Shown here: piece by piece, positions 56,624 through 64,000 of the stretch
Layout of the letters: each line of letters opens with the position of its first letter
Numbering within the stretch: the stretch's first letter is position 1
DNA from: DATFNI01 sp963787205
Lineage (GTDB): Bacteria; Bacteroidota; Rhodothermia; Balneolales; DATFMH01
Direction: 5' to 3'
Length of the DNA stretch: 64,000 nucleotides
Assembly (NCBI GenBank): GCA_963787205.1
Contig: CAWBCD010000012.1
Location: 62,001 to 126,000 of the forward strand
Notes under the pieces: generated by a model
What the model was told of the DNA's origin: nothing
The model's input: the letters and a program-made list of their open reading frames with translations, nothing else
Databases searched by the model: none
Position numbers and translations under genes: made by a program

Positions 56624-57023
56624 TGAAATAGTACCTTTTGAATCACATCTTTCTACCACAGCAGACATCCATGCCGTTGGGAAACATACATAATCTTTTT
56701 GACTCATTATTTGTTTTTAATGAACAGATCCCACTCAACATGGACGGATTTTAATAAAGAATCACCGAGCAAACACTGTAAATATTCGTGAAGTTCATAG
56801 CTCCGTTTTTCATTCATCGATAGTCTTGTGAAGAGTGGTTTAAAACTTACCCGTGAATTTCTGAAAGTTTCAATAGGATTCCCGCTATCGTGTCATCTAA
56901 GGGATCAGGACAACAAGATGCATATAGCCATCGATTATTACGTCACGCATCCTCAGTTTTAGCGTAATTAATGTGAGTTCTGGATAAGATCCGGAACTCT
57001 CGTCACTTATCTCCACTATACCC
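56624..57023. other. Intergenic region between regulator and GH13 gene
   Basis: No supported gene, terminator or repeat. It must contain the promoter of the two-component pair and the transcript end of the GH13 gene. Confidence 0.35.
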
Positions 57024-58826
57024 CTAAGCCGGACAAAGGTTTAAAGCTTGTAAACCATCGCCTCCCATGGCCTCATATTGAACCGAAGATCCGGATCGGT
57101 CCTGAATATCATCATAATTATCAATCAACAACTGCCGGGAGGTTGTATTGACCGACTCCGGTAAAGTGAATTCAACCGCGTTGTTGGTCATATTTAGCAA
57201 CACCAGATACCGGTCATTCCCTTGTCCACGTATGTAGGCGAATACGTCGGGATTTAAACGATCGATCACCTTGAAATCTCCGTATACCATTGTGGAATGC
57301 TCGTGACGGAATTTTATAATCCGTTTATAGTAATTCAAAACGGATTCCGAGTCAGCTTCCTCCGCGGCGGCATTGATCGTCTTGTAATTCGGGTTGACCA
57401 ATATCCAGGGCTTCCCGGTTGAAAATCCGGCATTTTCCTGATCATTCCACTGCATTGGGGTCCGGGAATTGTCACGGCCAAATCTTCGCTGATTTTCAAG
57501 AAAAGCTTCAACATCGCCACCTTTCGCTTTTATTTCATTATATCGGTTGATGGTAGCCACATCCCTAAAATCATGTATTGTCTTGAATGGCGCATTGGTC
57601 ATGCCCAGTTCATCCCCCTCATAGATATAAGGTGTGCCTCTCATGGTCATCAGCAGGGTGGCAAACAATTTCGCGGAAGGCACCCGATACTCCTTGTCGT
57701 TGCCAAACCGGGATACCACCCGTGGATTGTCGTGATTCCCTAAAAAGACGCTGTTCCATCCCTCGCCTCTTGCCGTCAGTGCGCTATCCCACCGGATAAA
57801 CACCTTTTTAAATTCCGGCAGCGTCCATTTCCGTTGCAGGCTGTAGTCAGGTCCTGGTTTATGATCGATTCCCATCAACTCGAACTGGAAGATCATATCC
57901 AGTTCATGTCGGTCAGGAGCCACATACAGGTGAGCTTCATCCAGATGCACGCCCGAGGCTTCTCCGACAGTCATGATGTCATAATGGCTCAAAACCTTAT
58001 TGTGCATTTCCTTCAGATATTCCTGTTCGTGGGGACCATTGGCATAGAAATGCGCATAATCACCATTGAAGTCCTTCGGAAAATCCGGCAATCCCTTTTT
58101 CTTGGAATACAGAGAGACCACATCCATACGGAACCCGTCGATACCCTTGTCGAGCCAGTAGCGCATCATCGTGAAAACACTGTCGCGAACAGCCGGATTA
58201 TCCCAGTTCAGATCGGGTTGTTCCACCGCAAACAAGTGTAGGTAATACTGGTCAGTGGTCTTATCAAACTGCCATGCACTTCCCCCGAAATAGGAAACCC
58301 AGTTGTTTGGAGGGCCCCCGTTCGGACCGGGATTACGCCAGAAGTAAAAATCCCGATAGGGATTGTCTTTCGATTTTCTTGATTCCTTGAACCAGTGGTG
58401 TTGATCAGATGTGTGGTTTACTACCAGATCCATGATCAGTTTCATGTCTCTTTTGTGGACACCGGCCAGCAGGCTGTCAAAGTCGGCCATTGTACCGAAA
58501 TCCTTCATTATGTGATAGTAATCACTGATATCATATCCATTATCCACATTGGGCGAGCTATAAATAGGACACAGCCAGATGACATTTACTCCCAGCGCTT
58601 TCAGATAATCCAGTTTTTGTTCAACGCCTTTGAGATCTCCGATTCCATCGCCATTGCTGTCTTTGAAACTTCGGGGATAGACCTCGTACACAACAGCTTC
58701 CTTCCACCATGCATGAGTAGAATCCTGCTTTGCCATATTGCTACTCTCCGAATTTCTTTCTTTGGGTTGACAGGCTTGCCATACCAGAAGGGTGGCAATA
58801 AGGATAACCAAATGAGTTGTTTTCAT
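57024..58826 (-). CDS. GH13 alpha-glucosidase (oligo-1,6-glucosidase type), lipoprotein
   Basis: 600 aa. The lipobox is in LLVWQAC (Cys19). The GH13 regions are DLVVNHTS, GFRMDVV (nucleophile Asp235), IMTVGEASG (acid/base Glu289) and FLGNHDNPR (transition-state Asp). QPDLNW is the alpha-glucosidase/oligo-1,6-glucosidase marker. The residue after the nucleophile is Val236, which in yeast enzymes distinguishes isomaltase (Val) from maltase (Thr), so alpha-1,6 activity on isomalto-oligosaccharides is likely. As a lipoprotein it acts in the envelope. It stands alone, divergent from the SorC-type regulator. Confidence 0.92.
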   Translation of the reverse strand: MKTTHLVILIATLLVWQACQPKERNSESSNMAKQDSTHAWWKEAVVYEVYPRSFKDSNGDGIGDLKGVEQKLDYLKALGVNVIWLCPIYSSPNVDNGYDISDYYHIMKDFGTMADFDSLLAGVHKRDMKLIMDLVVNHTSDQHHWFKESRKSKDNPYRDFYFWRNPGPNGGPPNNWVSYFGGSAWQFDKTTDQYYLHLFAVEQPDLNWDNPAVRDSVFTMMRYWLDKGIDGFRMDVVSLYSKKKGLPDFPKDFNGDYAHFYANGPHEQEYLKEMHNKVLSHYDIMTVGEASGVHLDEAHLYVAPDRHELDMIFQFELMGIDHKPGPDYSLQRKWTLPEFKKVFIRWDSALTARGEGWNSVFLGNHDNPRVVSRFGNDKEYRVPSAKLFATLLMTMRGTPYIYEGDELGMTNAPFKTIHDFRDVATINRYNEIKAKGGDVEAFLENQRRFGRDNSRTPMQWNDQENAGFSTGKPWILVNPNYKTINAAAEEADSESVLNYYKRIIKFRHEHSTMVYGDFKVIDRLNPDVFAYIRGQGNDRYLVLLNMTNNAVEFTLPESVNTTSRQLLIDNYDDIQDRSGSSVQYEAMGGDGLQALNLCPA

Positions 58827-59369
58827 ACATATTCCCTGGTTATTAAATGAAAGGCATGTGATATATCATGGATAATCAACAAATAAAATACTACTCACAA
58901 TCAATAAAAATATCAATGATTTCTACATATTTATATAATGTATTTAAATGAATTCATACTGAATATCTTATTTCCTCATTAAGACATATAAAAACCATCT
59001 CATTCTTAATCCCCGCAAACCCTTGGAATCATACTCCATTCACACTCATGAAGAATGAATCATATACTCCTCAAATAAATAACGTTTAGTTGACTTTTTA
59101 TAATCGAAATGGCTTTTAATGTAGCTAAAAACGCCAAATATAATTGTCAAATAGCTAATTATAACGTATTATTTCCATTGTCGTTTTGTAAAGTTCAATA
59201 CGGTGACGGGGCTGTTCGGATGGGTAATTATTTACTTTTTTAATTTGAAGCCCCGGTTGGAGTTTCAAATTTTCAATATCATAACGATAATACTCCTATC
59301 CGGTTACTGGGCAATGCTTTGTAATTGACAAATATTAAAAGACAGACTTAATCCTGTACAAAAGAATTA
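58827..59369. other. Long AT-rich divergent intergenic region
   Basis: 543 bp between the GH13 gene and the SorC-type regulator. No ORF, RNA gene or clear palindrome. The region near 59150-59230 (caaatagctaattataacg) is a plausible promoter area but has no convincing consensus. Confidence 0.35.
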
Positions 59370-60338
59370 ATGCCGCGAATAAATAGTGCGATAGATTTTC
59401 GACTTCTCAGCAAAGTTGCTTCTCTTTACTATCATCAGAATTATAGTCAGCTTGAAATAGCAAATAAACTAAATTTATCGCGACCAAAAGTATCACGTTT
59501 ACTGAAAGAAGCCCGCGAACGTGGAGTGGTAAGGATTACGGTTAATTACTCAGATAAAAACTTTGTCGATATTGAAGTTAAGCTGGAAGAAAAATTCCAT
59601 CTGAAGGAAGTCGTTATTGTTGATATTGATCCCGACTCATATGCAGAAAATAGTCCCTTTTTGAAACGCCAGATGGGTGCGGAAGCGGCCAATTATCTGC
59701 AACGCATCATAACCAAGGGCGACGTGTTAGGTGTTACCTGGGGGACAACCCTTCAGGAGATGGTCGAATCTATTCGCCCACAGCAAATCGAGGAGTTACA
59801 TATAGTTCAATTGCTGGGAGGAGTGGGACCTCCGGAGGCCAAAGCACATGCAGCCGACCTGTCCAGGCGTCTTGCTCACTTGTTTTACGGTACCCTCACC
59901 TTACTTCCAGCACCTGGCATCGCAAGCAATCCCGACTCAAAGAAAGCACTCCTGTCGGATCAGCAGGTGAAGAGCGCTTTTGATCTGTTCCCGAAGGTCA
60001 CCAAAGCTTTCGTTGGCATCGGATCACTCTCCACCAATCCCGTTCTTGATGGCGATGATAGCCTGATAGACCCCGAGATACATCGTGAGTTGATAGAAAA
60101 AAACGCGGTTGGAGACATCAGCCTTCGCTTTTTTGATAAACATGGGAAACCGGTGAAAACAACGCTGCAGGAACGTCTGATAGGGATCGAACTGGATCAG
60201 CTGAAAAAGATTAAGAACGTCGTGGCTATCGCCGGCGGCAAGAATAAGATAGAAGCTATCAGGGGCGCACTGCGCGGTGGTTATATCGATGTGCTTATAA
60301 CCGACATTTTTACTGCCAAATCACTGGCTAATGTGTAG
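59370..60338 (+). CDS. SorC-family transcriptional regulator
   Basis: 322 aa. An N-terminal helix-turn-helix (YYHQNYSQLEIANKLNLSRPKVSRLLKEARERGVVRITV) is followed by a SorC-type sugar-binding domain: MGAEAANYLQRIITKGDVLGVTWGTTLQEMVESI, IVQLLGGVGPPEAKAHAADLSRRLA, FVGIGSLSTNPVL and a final IDVLITDIFTAKSLANV. Such regulators bind a sugar phosphate and control the adjacent catabolic genes, here probably the rhamnose cluster on the opposite strand (convergent). No operator can be identified. A heptamer array follows its stop directly. Confidence 0.92.
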   Translation: MPRINSAIDFRLLSKVASLYYHQNYSQLEIANKLNLSRPKVSRLLKEARERGVVRITVNYSDKNFVDIEVKLEEKFHLKEVVIVDIDPDSYAENSPFLKRQMGAEAANYLQRIITKGDVLGVTWGTTLQEMVESIRPQQIEELHIVQLLGGVGPPEAKAHAADLSRRLAHLFYGTLTLLPAPGIASNPDSKKALLSDQQVKSAFDLFPKVTKAFVGIGSLSTNPVLDGDDSLIDPEIHRELIEKNAVGDISLRFFDKHGKPVKTTLQERLIGIELDQLKKIKNVVAIAGGKNKIEAIRGALRGGYIDVLITDIFTAKSLANV

Positions 60339-60373
60339 TGAAATAGTCTTGTGAGTAGTGAGGAGTGAGATAA
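60339..60373. repeat. Degenerate heptamer array after the SorC stop
   Basis: Units are tgaaata, gtcttgt, gagtagt, gaggagt, gagataa, beginning at the base after the stop codon. Confidence 0.6.
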
Positions 60374-60455
60374 TCATCCAAATACAGGCAACCCTCATCA
60401 ATCGGGACAAATGAATCAAATAACAAGCATCATCATCCTCACTAAAGGTATTTTG

Positions 60456-60511
60456 GTCTTTGTTTGTTATTTGCCTTTTATTTGAGATTTGTATTTCGTG
60501 ATTTGAGATTT
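60456..60511. repeat. Degenerate period-7 array downstream of the FGGY kinase
   Basis: Eight phased units: gtctttg, tttgtta, tttgcct, tttattt, gagattt, gtatttc, gtgattt, gagattt. It lies 37-92 bp after the kinase stop on the minus strand. Confidence 0.55.
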
Positions 60512-60547
60512 AGATAGATGGATTCATCATCTCGAACTCACGATAAG

Positions 60548-61969
60548 TTACACGTTATACCAGTGGTAGTCGCGGATAAGTATGTTATTTAGCGGTGTGA
60601 CCTCTTTCAGATTCATAAAATCATCGGGATTGATTTCATTTTCGTCTTTCATAAGAAGGGCTGCCCCCAAAGCTGTGGAATCCGAAAGATCTGCTGTATA
60701 GACATGACTGTTCGGAAATTTTGTTGCCAGCAATTTCATGAACATGTTGTTATTACTGAAGCCGCCGGTTACAATAATCCTGGAAATATCATCTCCATTC
60801 ATGCTCAGTTTTATTGAGTCGACCTGAATACTGACCAAATCCATCATCAACTGGTGATAGGCCTCTTCGTACGAATTAAAGCTGAAGAGTTCCCATTCCT
60901 TATCTGACTTTTGGGGATAAGGACCGGATCCGCTTGCAGTCTCCAGTCTTAGTCCATTGACCTCTTCTTTTCCGATGAGCTCATTCATTAAGCGCTCATT
61001 CAACCTTACCTCCTGTTCATATGAGGAAACACCAAACTTTTTTCTCAGTTTTTCTTTCTGATGTTCATACTCTTTCCCGAGCAGAAACCGTGAGGCCCTG
61101 ACTTGTTTTCCATACACATTCATGAAATTCAGACAATCTCTGTCGAGTTCCTCGATACTCAGTTGCGAGTTATTGAACGGATTTAGAGTAATGCTCCAGG
61201 TACCGGTGGAAATAAGTAAGAAGGGTTCATTGACTGCCATCAGGTAGGGAGCCAGTGATGCAGAGCTGTCATGAACACCGACACCGGCCAGCATCTCGTT
61301 TCCTTTATATTTGATTTTATTGTATTTCATAGCAGAGACGACAGGTGGCAACAATGGTCGGATACCCTCATTTTTTATCCATTTATGATATGAGTTATCC
61401 CTGAAGTTCCACATTGCCGTGTGACAACCGATGCTGGTCAGTTCCGAACACAGAAAATTTGTAAACAGATAGCTTGCATATTGCGGGAAGTGAAGAGAAT
61501 GAGAAATTTTTTTAAACACTTTCGGTTTTTTATGCTTCAACCAGTATAACTGTAAACCTGAGTTGAGCATACCCAGTGATGGCGATGCTGTATCAAGTGC
61601 AAACGTAGTTTTCCCCCCATATTTATCATAAAATTCGTCGAGTAGATCGTCCGGATATGCTTTCAGGTAGTCGTACAGCGGGGTTACCACTTTTCCCCTG
61701 TCATCCAGATGTACAAAACTGGCGCCATAGGTTGTAAAATTGATGGCTTTGATGGCAAAACTGTTATCAGCAAGATTATGTTCAAAGGTATCATACATCC
61801 AATCAACCATATCCCCGAGGTCATCACATGGGTCTCCGTCGTCATCCGTACTCAACGGGATGGCCGTCTGTCCACGATGGATCACCTTAAAGGATTCATC
61901 AAAAAGCAGAAACTTCTTGTTTGTTTTACCAATATCGAAAACAGCAGTTACCGGAACAGGGGTGCTCAT
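60548..61969 (-). CDS. FGGY-family carbohydrate kinase (rhamnulokinase-like)
   Basis: 473 aa. The N-terminal ATP-site motif is in AVFDIGKTNKKFLLFD; the FGGY core has TTYGASFVHLDDRG, GVHDSSASLAPYL, LLISTGTWSITLNPF and the C-terminal IIVTGGFSNNNMFMKLLA and STALGAALL. Its place beside RhaI, the small membrane protein and the aldolase/dehydrogenase makes L-rhamnulose the most likely substrate, giving L-rhamnulose 1-phosphate. It is similar to fuculokinase/rhamnulokinase types and the assignment rests on context. It lies 172 bp downstream of rhaI on the same strand. Confidence 0.85.
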   Translation of the reverse strand: MSTPVPVTAVFDIGKTNKKFLLFDESFKVIHRGQTAIPLSTDDDGDPCDDLGDMVDWMYDTFEHNLADNSFAIKAINFTTYGASFVHLDDRGKVVTPLYDYLKAYPDDLLDEFYDKYGGKTTFALDTASPSLGMLNSGLQLYWLKHKKPKVFKKISHSLHFPQYASYLFTNFLCSELTSIGCHTAMWNFRDNSYHKWIKNEGIRPLLPPVVSAMKYNKIKYKGNEMLAGVGVHDSSASLAPYLMAVNEPFLLISTGTWSITLNPFNNSQLSIEELDRDCLNFMNVYGKQVRASRFLLGKEYEHQKEKLRKKFGVSSYEQEVRLNERLMNELIGKEEVNGLRLETASGSGPYPQKSDKEWELFSFNSYEEAYHQLMMDLVSIQVDSIKLSMNGDDISRIIVTGGFSNNNMFMKLLATKFPNSHVYTADLSDSTALGAALLMKDENEINPDDFMNLKEVTPLNNILIRDYHWYNV

Positions 61970-62141
61970 AGTTATAACAAATTCATATACCGAAATTCAT
62001 CTATTGATACTGCAGGATCAGGAAAAAATGGAAAGTTTAGAAGGTGGGAAGATTAGTAATATTTCCATCTTCCAATCCTCCAAACTACTGTAATAAGCTG
62101 ATAACACCGAATTATGCTTTTGACATTAGATTATCAATAAC

Positions 62142-63425
62142 TCACAACCCGGTTGCGACTGTCTGCGTACCACGAATTTTTACCAGTTCCTTCCGGCAGC
62201 CGAGTGCCCGATAGGCTGCGATGGGATCAAGAGCTCCGCCTGCTCTTCTCCTTGCTTCCCGCACCAGTGGCCTGACATCGGTCCGGAAGACATCCTGCAT
62301 CAACCCCTGGGCGCGGGTCACATCATTCGTCTCCTGATAGGTTTCCAGCTCACTCCTGTTCACCAACAAAGCCTGTGCGTAAGCTATATTTATAGCCTCG
62401 ACCGACTGCATCAGGTCCTCGAGCGGATCTTTTACATTATGACTGGCATCGATCATCCAGGCAAGAGGTGGATTCTTCGAATCGGATGCTTCCATGCCAT
62501 CCACGAGTTCATTGAAGATCAGGAATAACTGAAAGGGCTTGATGGAGCCGACCGTCAGATCATCGTCACCATATTTCGAATCATTGAAATGGAACCCACC
62601 CAGTTTTCCCTCCATCAGCAGGGTAGCGACAATCTGTTCGATATTGGTATTGGGAAGATGGTGCCCCAGGTCGACCAGTGTGTATGCTTTGGCCCCCAGT
62701 TTGTTGGCAAGCAGAAAGGAGGTGCCCCAATCCTGGATTACGGTCGAGTAGAAATTTGGTTCGAACGGTTTATACTCGATAAACACTTTCCAGTCGGACG
62801 GCAGATGTTCGTAGATTTCCTGCAGTGACTCAAGTGTTCGTTGAAAGGCTTTTTTAAAATGATTTTGTCCCGGAAAACAGGACCCATCAGCCAGCCAGAC
62901 CGTCAATGCCTTCGACCCGAGTTCCACGCCATAATCGATGACTTCCTTGTTATGCTCAACCGCTTGTTTCCTAGCATTTCTATCGGTATGAGAGAGAGAA
63001 CCGTACTTATACGAATATTGCTGGACTTTCTGATCCTGGAAGGTGTTCGAGTTGACAGCATCAAAACGCAATCCATACGACGTCGCCAGGTTACGGACGC
63101 GATCGTTGTCATCCGGAATGTCCCACGGAATATGCAGGGAGATGGAATCGCAGGATGCCGTCAGGGCGTGTAGGAGTCCCACATCTTCGATTTTTTCATC
63201 CAGATTACCCGGTTCGCCACCGATCGGAAACCGAGCGAAACGCGTGCCACCGGAACCGAGTGCCCAGCTTGGAATAGCAATCTGCAAGGCATTTATTTTA
63301 CTGATTAGCCGCTCCGTATCGAAGCCCTTCCCGGATAGCTTATCAGAAAAAGTTGAAAATTCTTCGTTATGCTTTTGTTCTAAAGATTTGTTTTGATCTG
63401 AGATCTGCTGTTGTTCAAGTTTCAT
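62142..63425 (-). CDS. rhaI: L-rhamnose isomerase (RhaI type)
   Basis: 427 aa. It converts L-rhamnose to L-rhamnulose. The TIM-barrel pattern agrees with the RhaI/Pseudomonas-stutzeri type: IPSWALGSGGTRFARFPIGGEP, DSISLHIPWD, ALTVWLADGSCFPGQ, VFIEYKPFEPNFYST (metal Glu), YTLVDLGHHLPNTN (metal Asp and His), GGFHFNDSKYGDDDLTVGSI and MIDASHNVKDP (metal Asp/His). The length fits. The start ATG is preceded by a degenerate heptamer array. It is co-oriented with the kinase and the aldolase/dehydrogenase. Confidence 0.92.
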   Translation of the reverse strand: MKLEQQQISDQNKSLEQKHNEEFSTFSDKLSGKGFDTERLISKINALQIAIPSWALGSGGTRFARFPIGGEPGNLDEKIEDVGLLHALTASCDSISLHIPWDIPDDNDRVRNLATSYGLRFDAVNSNTFQDQKVQQYSYKYGSLSHTDRNARKQAVEHNKEVIDYGVELGSKALTVWLADGSCFPGQNHFKKAFQRTLESLQEIYEHLPSDWKVFIEYKPFEPNFYSTVIQDWGTSFLLANKLGAKAYTLVDLGHHLPNTNIEQIVATLLMEGKLGGFHFNDSKYGDDDLTVGSIKPFQLFLIFNELVDGMEASDSKNPPLAWMIDASHNVKDPLEDLMQSVEAINIAYAQALLVNRSELETYQETNDVTRAQGLMQDVFRTDVRPLVREARRRAGGALDPIAAYRALGCRKELVKIRGTQTVATGL

Positions 63426-63427
63426 AG

Positions 63428-63462
63428 GAGTCTTGAGTCATGAGTATTGGGTAGTGAGAGAC
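63428..63462. repeat. Degenerate heptamer array upstream of rhaI
   Basis: Units are gagtctt, gagtcat, gagtatt, gggtagt, gagagac, beginning 3 bp upstream of the rhaI start. They resemble the gagtatt array upstream of aguA. Confidence 0.7.
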
Positions 63463-63528
63463 GAATATGTCTGTTTTACAATAAATTATCCCTCAACTCA
63501 ATACCAATTTCAAATTTCTGATAACAAT

Positions 63529-63741
63529 TTATGATTCGCTGTCCTGGGCTAATTGCTTACCGTTCTTTTTACCTATCCAGAGAGGTGCGGTTATAAACCA
63601 TAGGATGGTTCCGGCAAACATCAATTCTTTATTCTCATACAATGTGATAGAACCACTAAACACCAGAAATGACGGTATTACGGTTAGTCCCAAACCGATC
63701 ATCGATAATATGATGTATACGATATGCAGAGGTAATTTCAT
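63529..63741 (-). CDS. Small two-helix membrane protein of the rhamnose cluster
   Basis: 70 aa. Two transmembrane helices (PLHIVYIILSMIGLGLTVIPSFLVF and LMFAGTILWFITAPLWIG) flank a short polar loop (SITLYENKE), and a charged tail ends QDSES. Proteins of this kind occur between rhamnose or fucose catabolic genes of Bacteroidota with no assigned function. It lies between the aldolase/dehydrogenase and rhaI on the same strand, so it is probably in the same operon. Confidence 0.75.
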   Translation of the reverse strand: MKLPLHIVYIILSMIGLGLTVIPSFLVFSGSITLYENKELMFAGTILWFITAPLWIGKKNGKQLAQDSES

Positions 63742-63811
63742 GATATGTTTTCCGTTATTGTTTCCTGTAGTAAATAACCCTTCGTTTTTATCTCTGGCAA
63801 GAAGGAAGGCA

Positions 63812-63841
63812 AAGCCTTCATGAACTATCTCATGAAGGCTT
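63812..63841 (-). terminator. Perfect palindrome over the stop codon of the aldolase/dehydrogenase gene
   Basis: aagccttcatga (63812-63823) and its complement (63830-63841) have a 6-base loop that holds the stop codon. There is no strong T-run after it on the minus strand, so it may be an attenuator-like hairpin or an mRNA-stabilising end. Confidence 0.5.
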
Positions 63842-64000
63842 CAACAATTCCACCGTCAACAGGAATAATATGTCCCGTCGTATTTTCCAGACGCGAGCTC
63901 AACAGCAGGTATAATGCTTCAACCTGTTGCTCCAGCGTGATGGGACGTTGTGTAAGCGTGCGGCTGGCATAAAACTTCATCAGATGATCACGCAGTGCTT
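63825..64000 (-). CDS. Bifunctional rhamnulose-phosphate aldolase/short-chain dehydrogenase, C-terminus (partial)
   Basis: Only the last 58 codons lie in the window; the gene continues beyond 64000. The minus-strand frame reads FYASRTLTQRPITLEQQVEALYLLLSSRLENTTGHIIPVDGGIVEAFMR, then stop at 63825. TTGHIIPVDGG is the C-terminal end of a short-chain dehydrogenase, and the position with rhaI and a kinase fits the RhaD aldolase-SDR fusion that splits rhamnulose 1-phosphate and oxidises lactaldehyde. Whether the aldolase half is present cannot be seen here. Confidence 0.75.
   Translation of the reverse strand, partial: ALRDHLMKFYASRTLTQRPITLEQQVEALYLLLSSRLENTTGHIIPVDGGIVEAFMR

Overview
The window comes from a member of the Bacteroidota/Balneolota/Rhodothermota group. 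The evidence is a SusC/SusD pair, type IX secretion (T9SS) type A sorting domains with an NPFNPTT motif, many lipoproteins, DUF5916 outer-membrane proteins and a two-gene RhaI/aldolase-SDR rhamnose route. The NPFNPTT wording and the moderate GC content suggest a Balneolota or Rhodothermota-like heterotroph. This is inference from gene style; there is no rRNA or intact tRNA in the window to confirm it.

Layout. 1-7.6 kb: two DUF5916 paralogues, an LTXXQ/Spy-like protein, a GMC oxidoreductase, a small membrane protein and a CHRD lipoprotein. 7.9-10.4 kb: a decayed hexuronate locus (LacI regulator with frameshift and deletion, C-terminal stub of a GH67 alpha-glucuronidase, frameshifted ExuT-type transporter). 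10.4-14.9 kb: GH35 beta-galactosidase, SIMPL protein, MFS transporter. 15-35.3 kb: an accessory island. It holds two copies of a block (truncated CHAP-like lysis gene, spanin-like gene, shared leader DNA), each followed by a lipoprotein and a giant T9SS cargo protein. A third cargo gene lies beyond an IS5-family insertion, and a tyrosine recombinase closes the region. Two of the cargo proteins start with an S53 sedolisin protease and share an almost identical 2-kb 3' half. One of these is split by a 583-bp IS200-type element at a site where precise removal would restore the frame. A 3' half of a tRNA-Leu(CAA) at 20.7 kb looks like an attachment-site scar.

35.7-49.4 kb: a broken outer-membrane gene, an NHL protein, a purD-tpiA-TlpA-like overlapping operon, gatB, a SatD/DUF3307 pair behind a palindromic operator, agmatine deiminase, PBP4/DacB and an M14 carboxypeptidase. 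49.5-58.8 kb: SusD and SusC with a two-component system upstream on the same strand, then a GH13 alpha-glucosidase lipoprotein. 59.4-64 kb: a SorC-type regulator and an L-rhamnose catabolic cluster (FGGY kinase, RhaI isomerase, small membrane protein, and the C-terminus of the bifunctional aldolase/dehydrogenase at the window edge).

The most unexpected non-coding feature is a set of at least ten degenerate 7-bp-period tandem arrays. Different arrays use different unit sequences, and most lie exactly against stop or start codons. Together with the modular T9SS cargo family this is the main candidate for something poorly described. Predictions rest on reading motifs by eye; no database search was possible.
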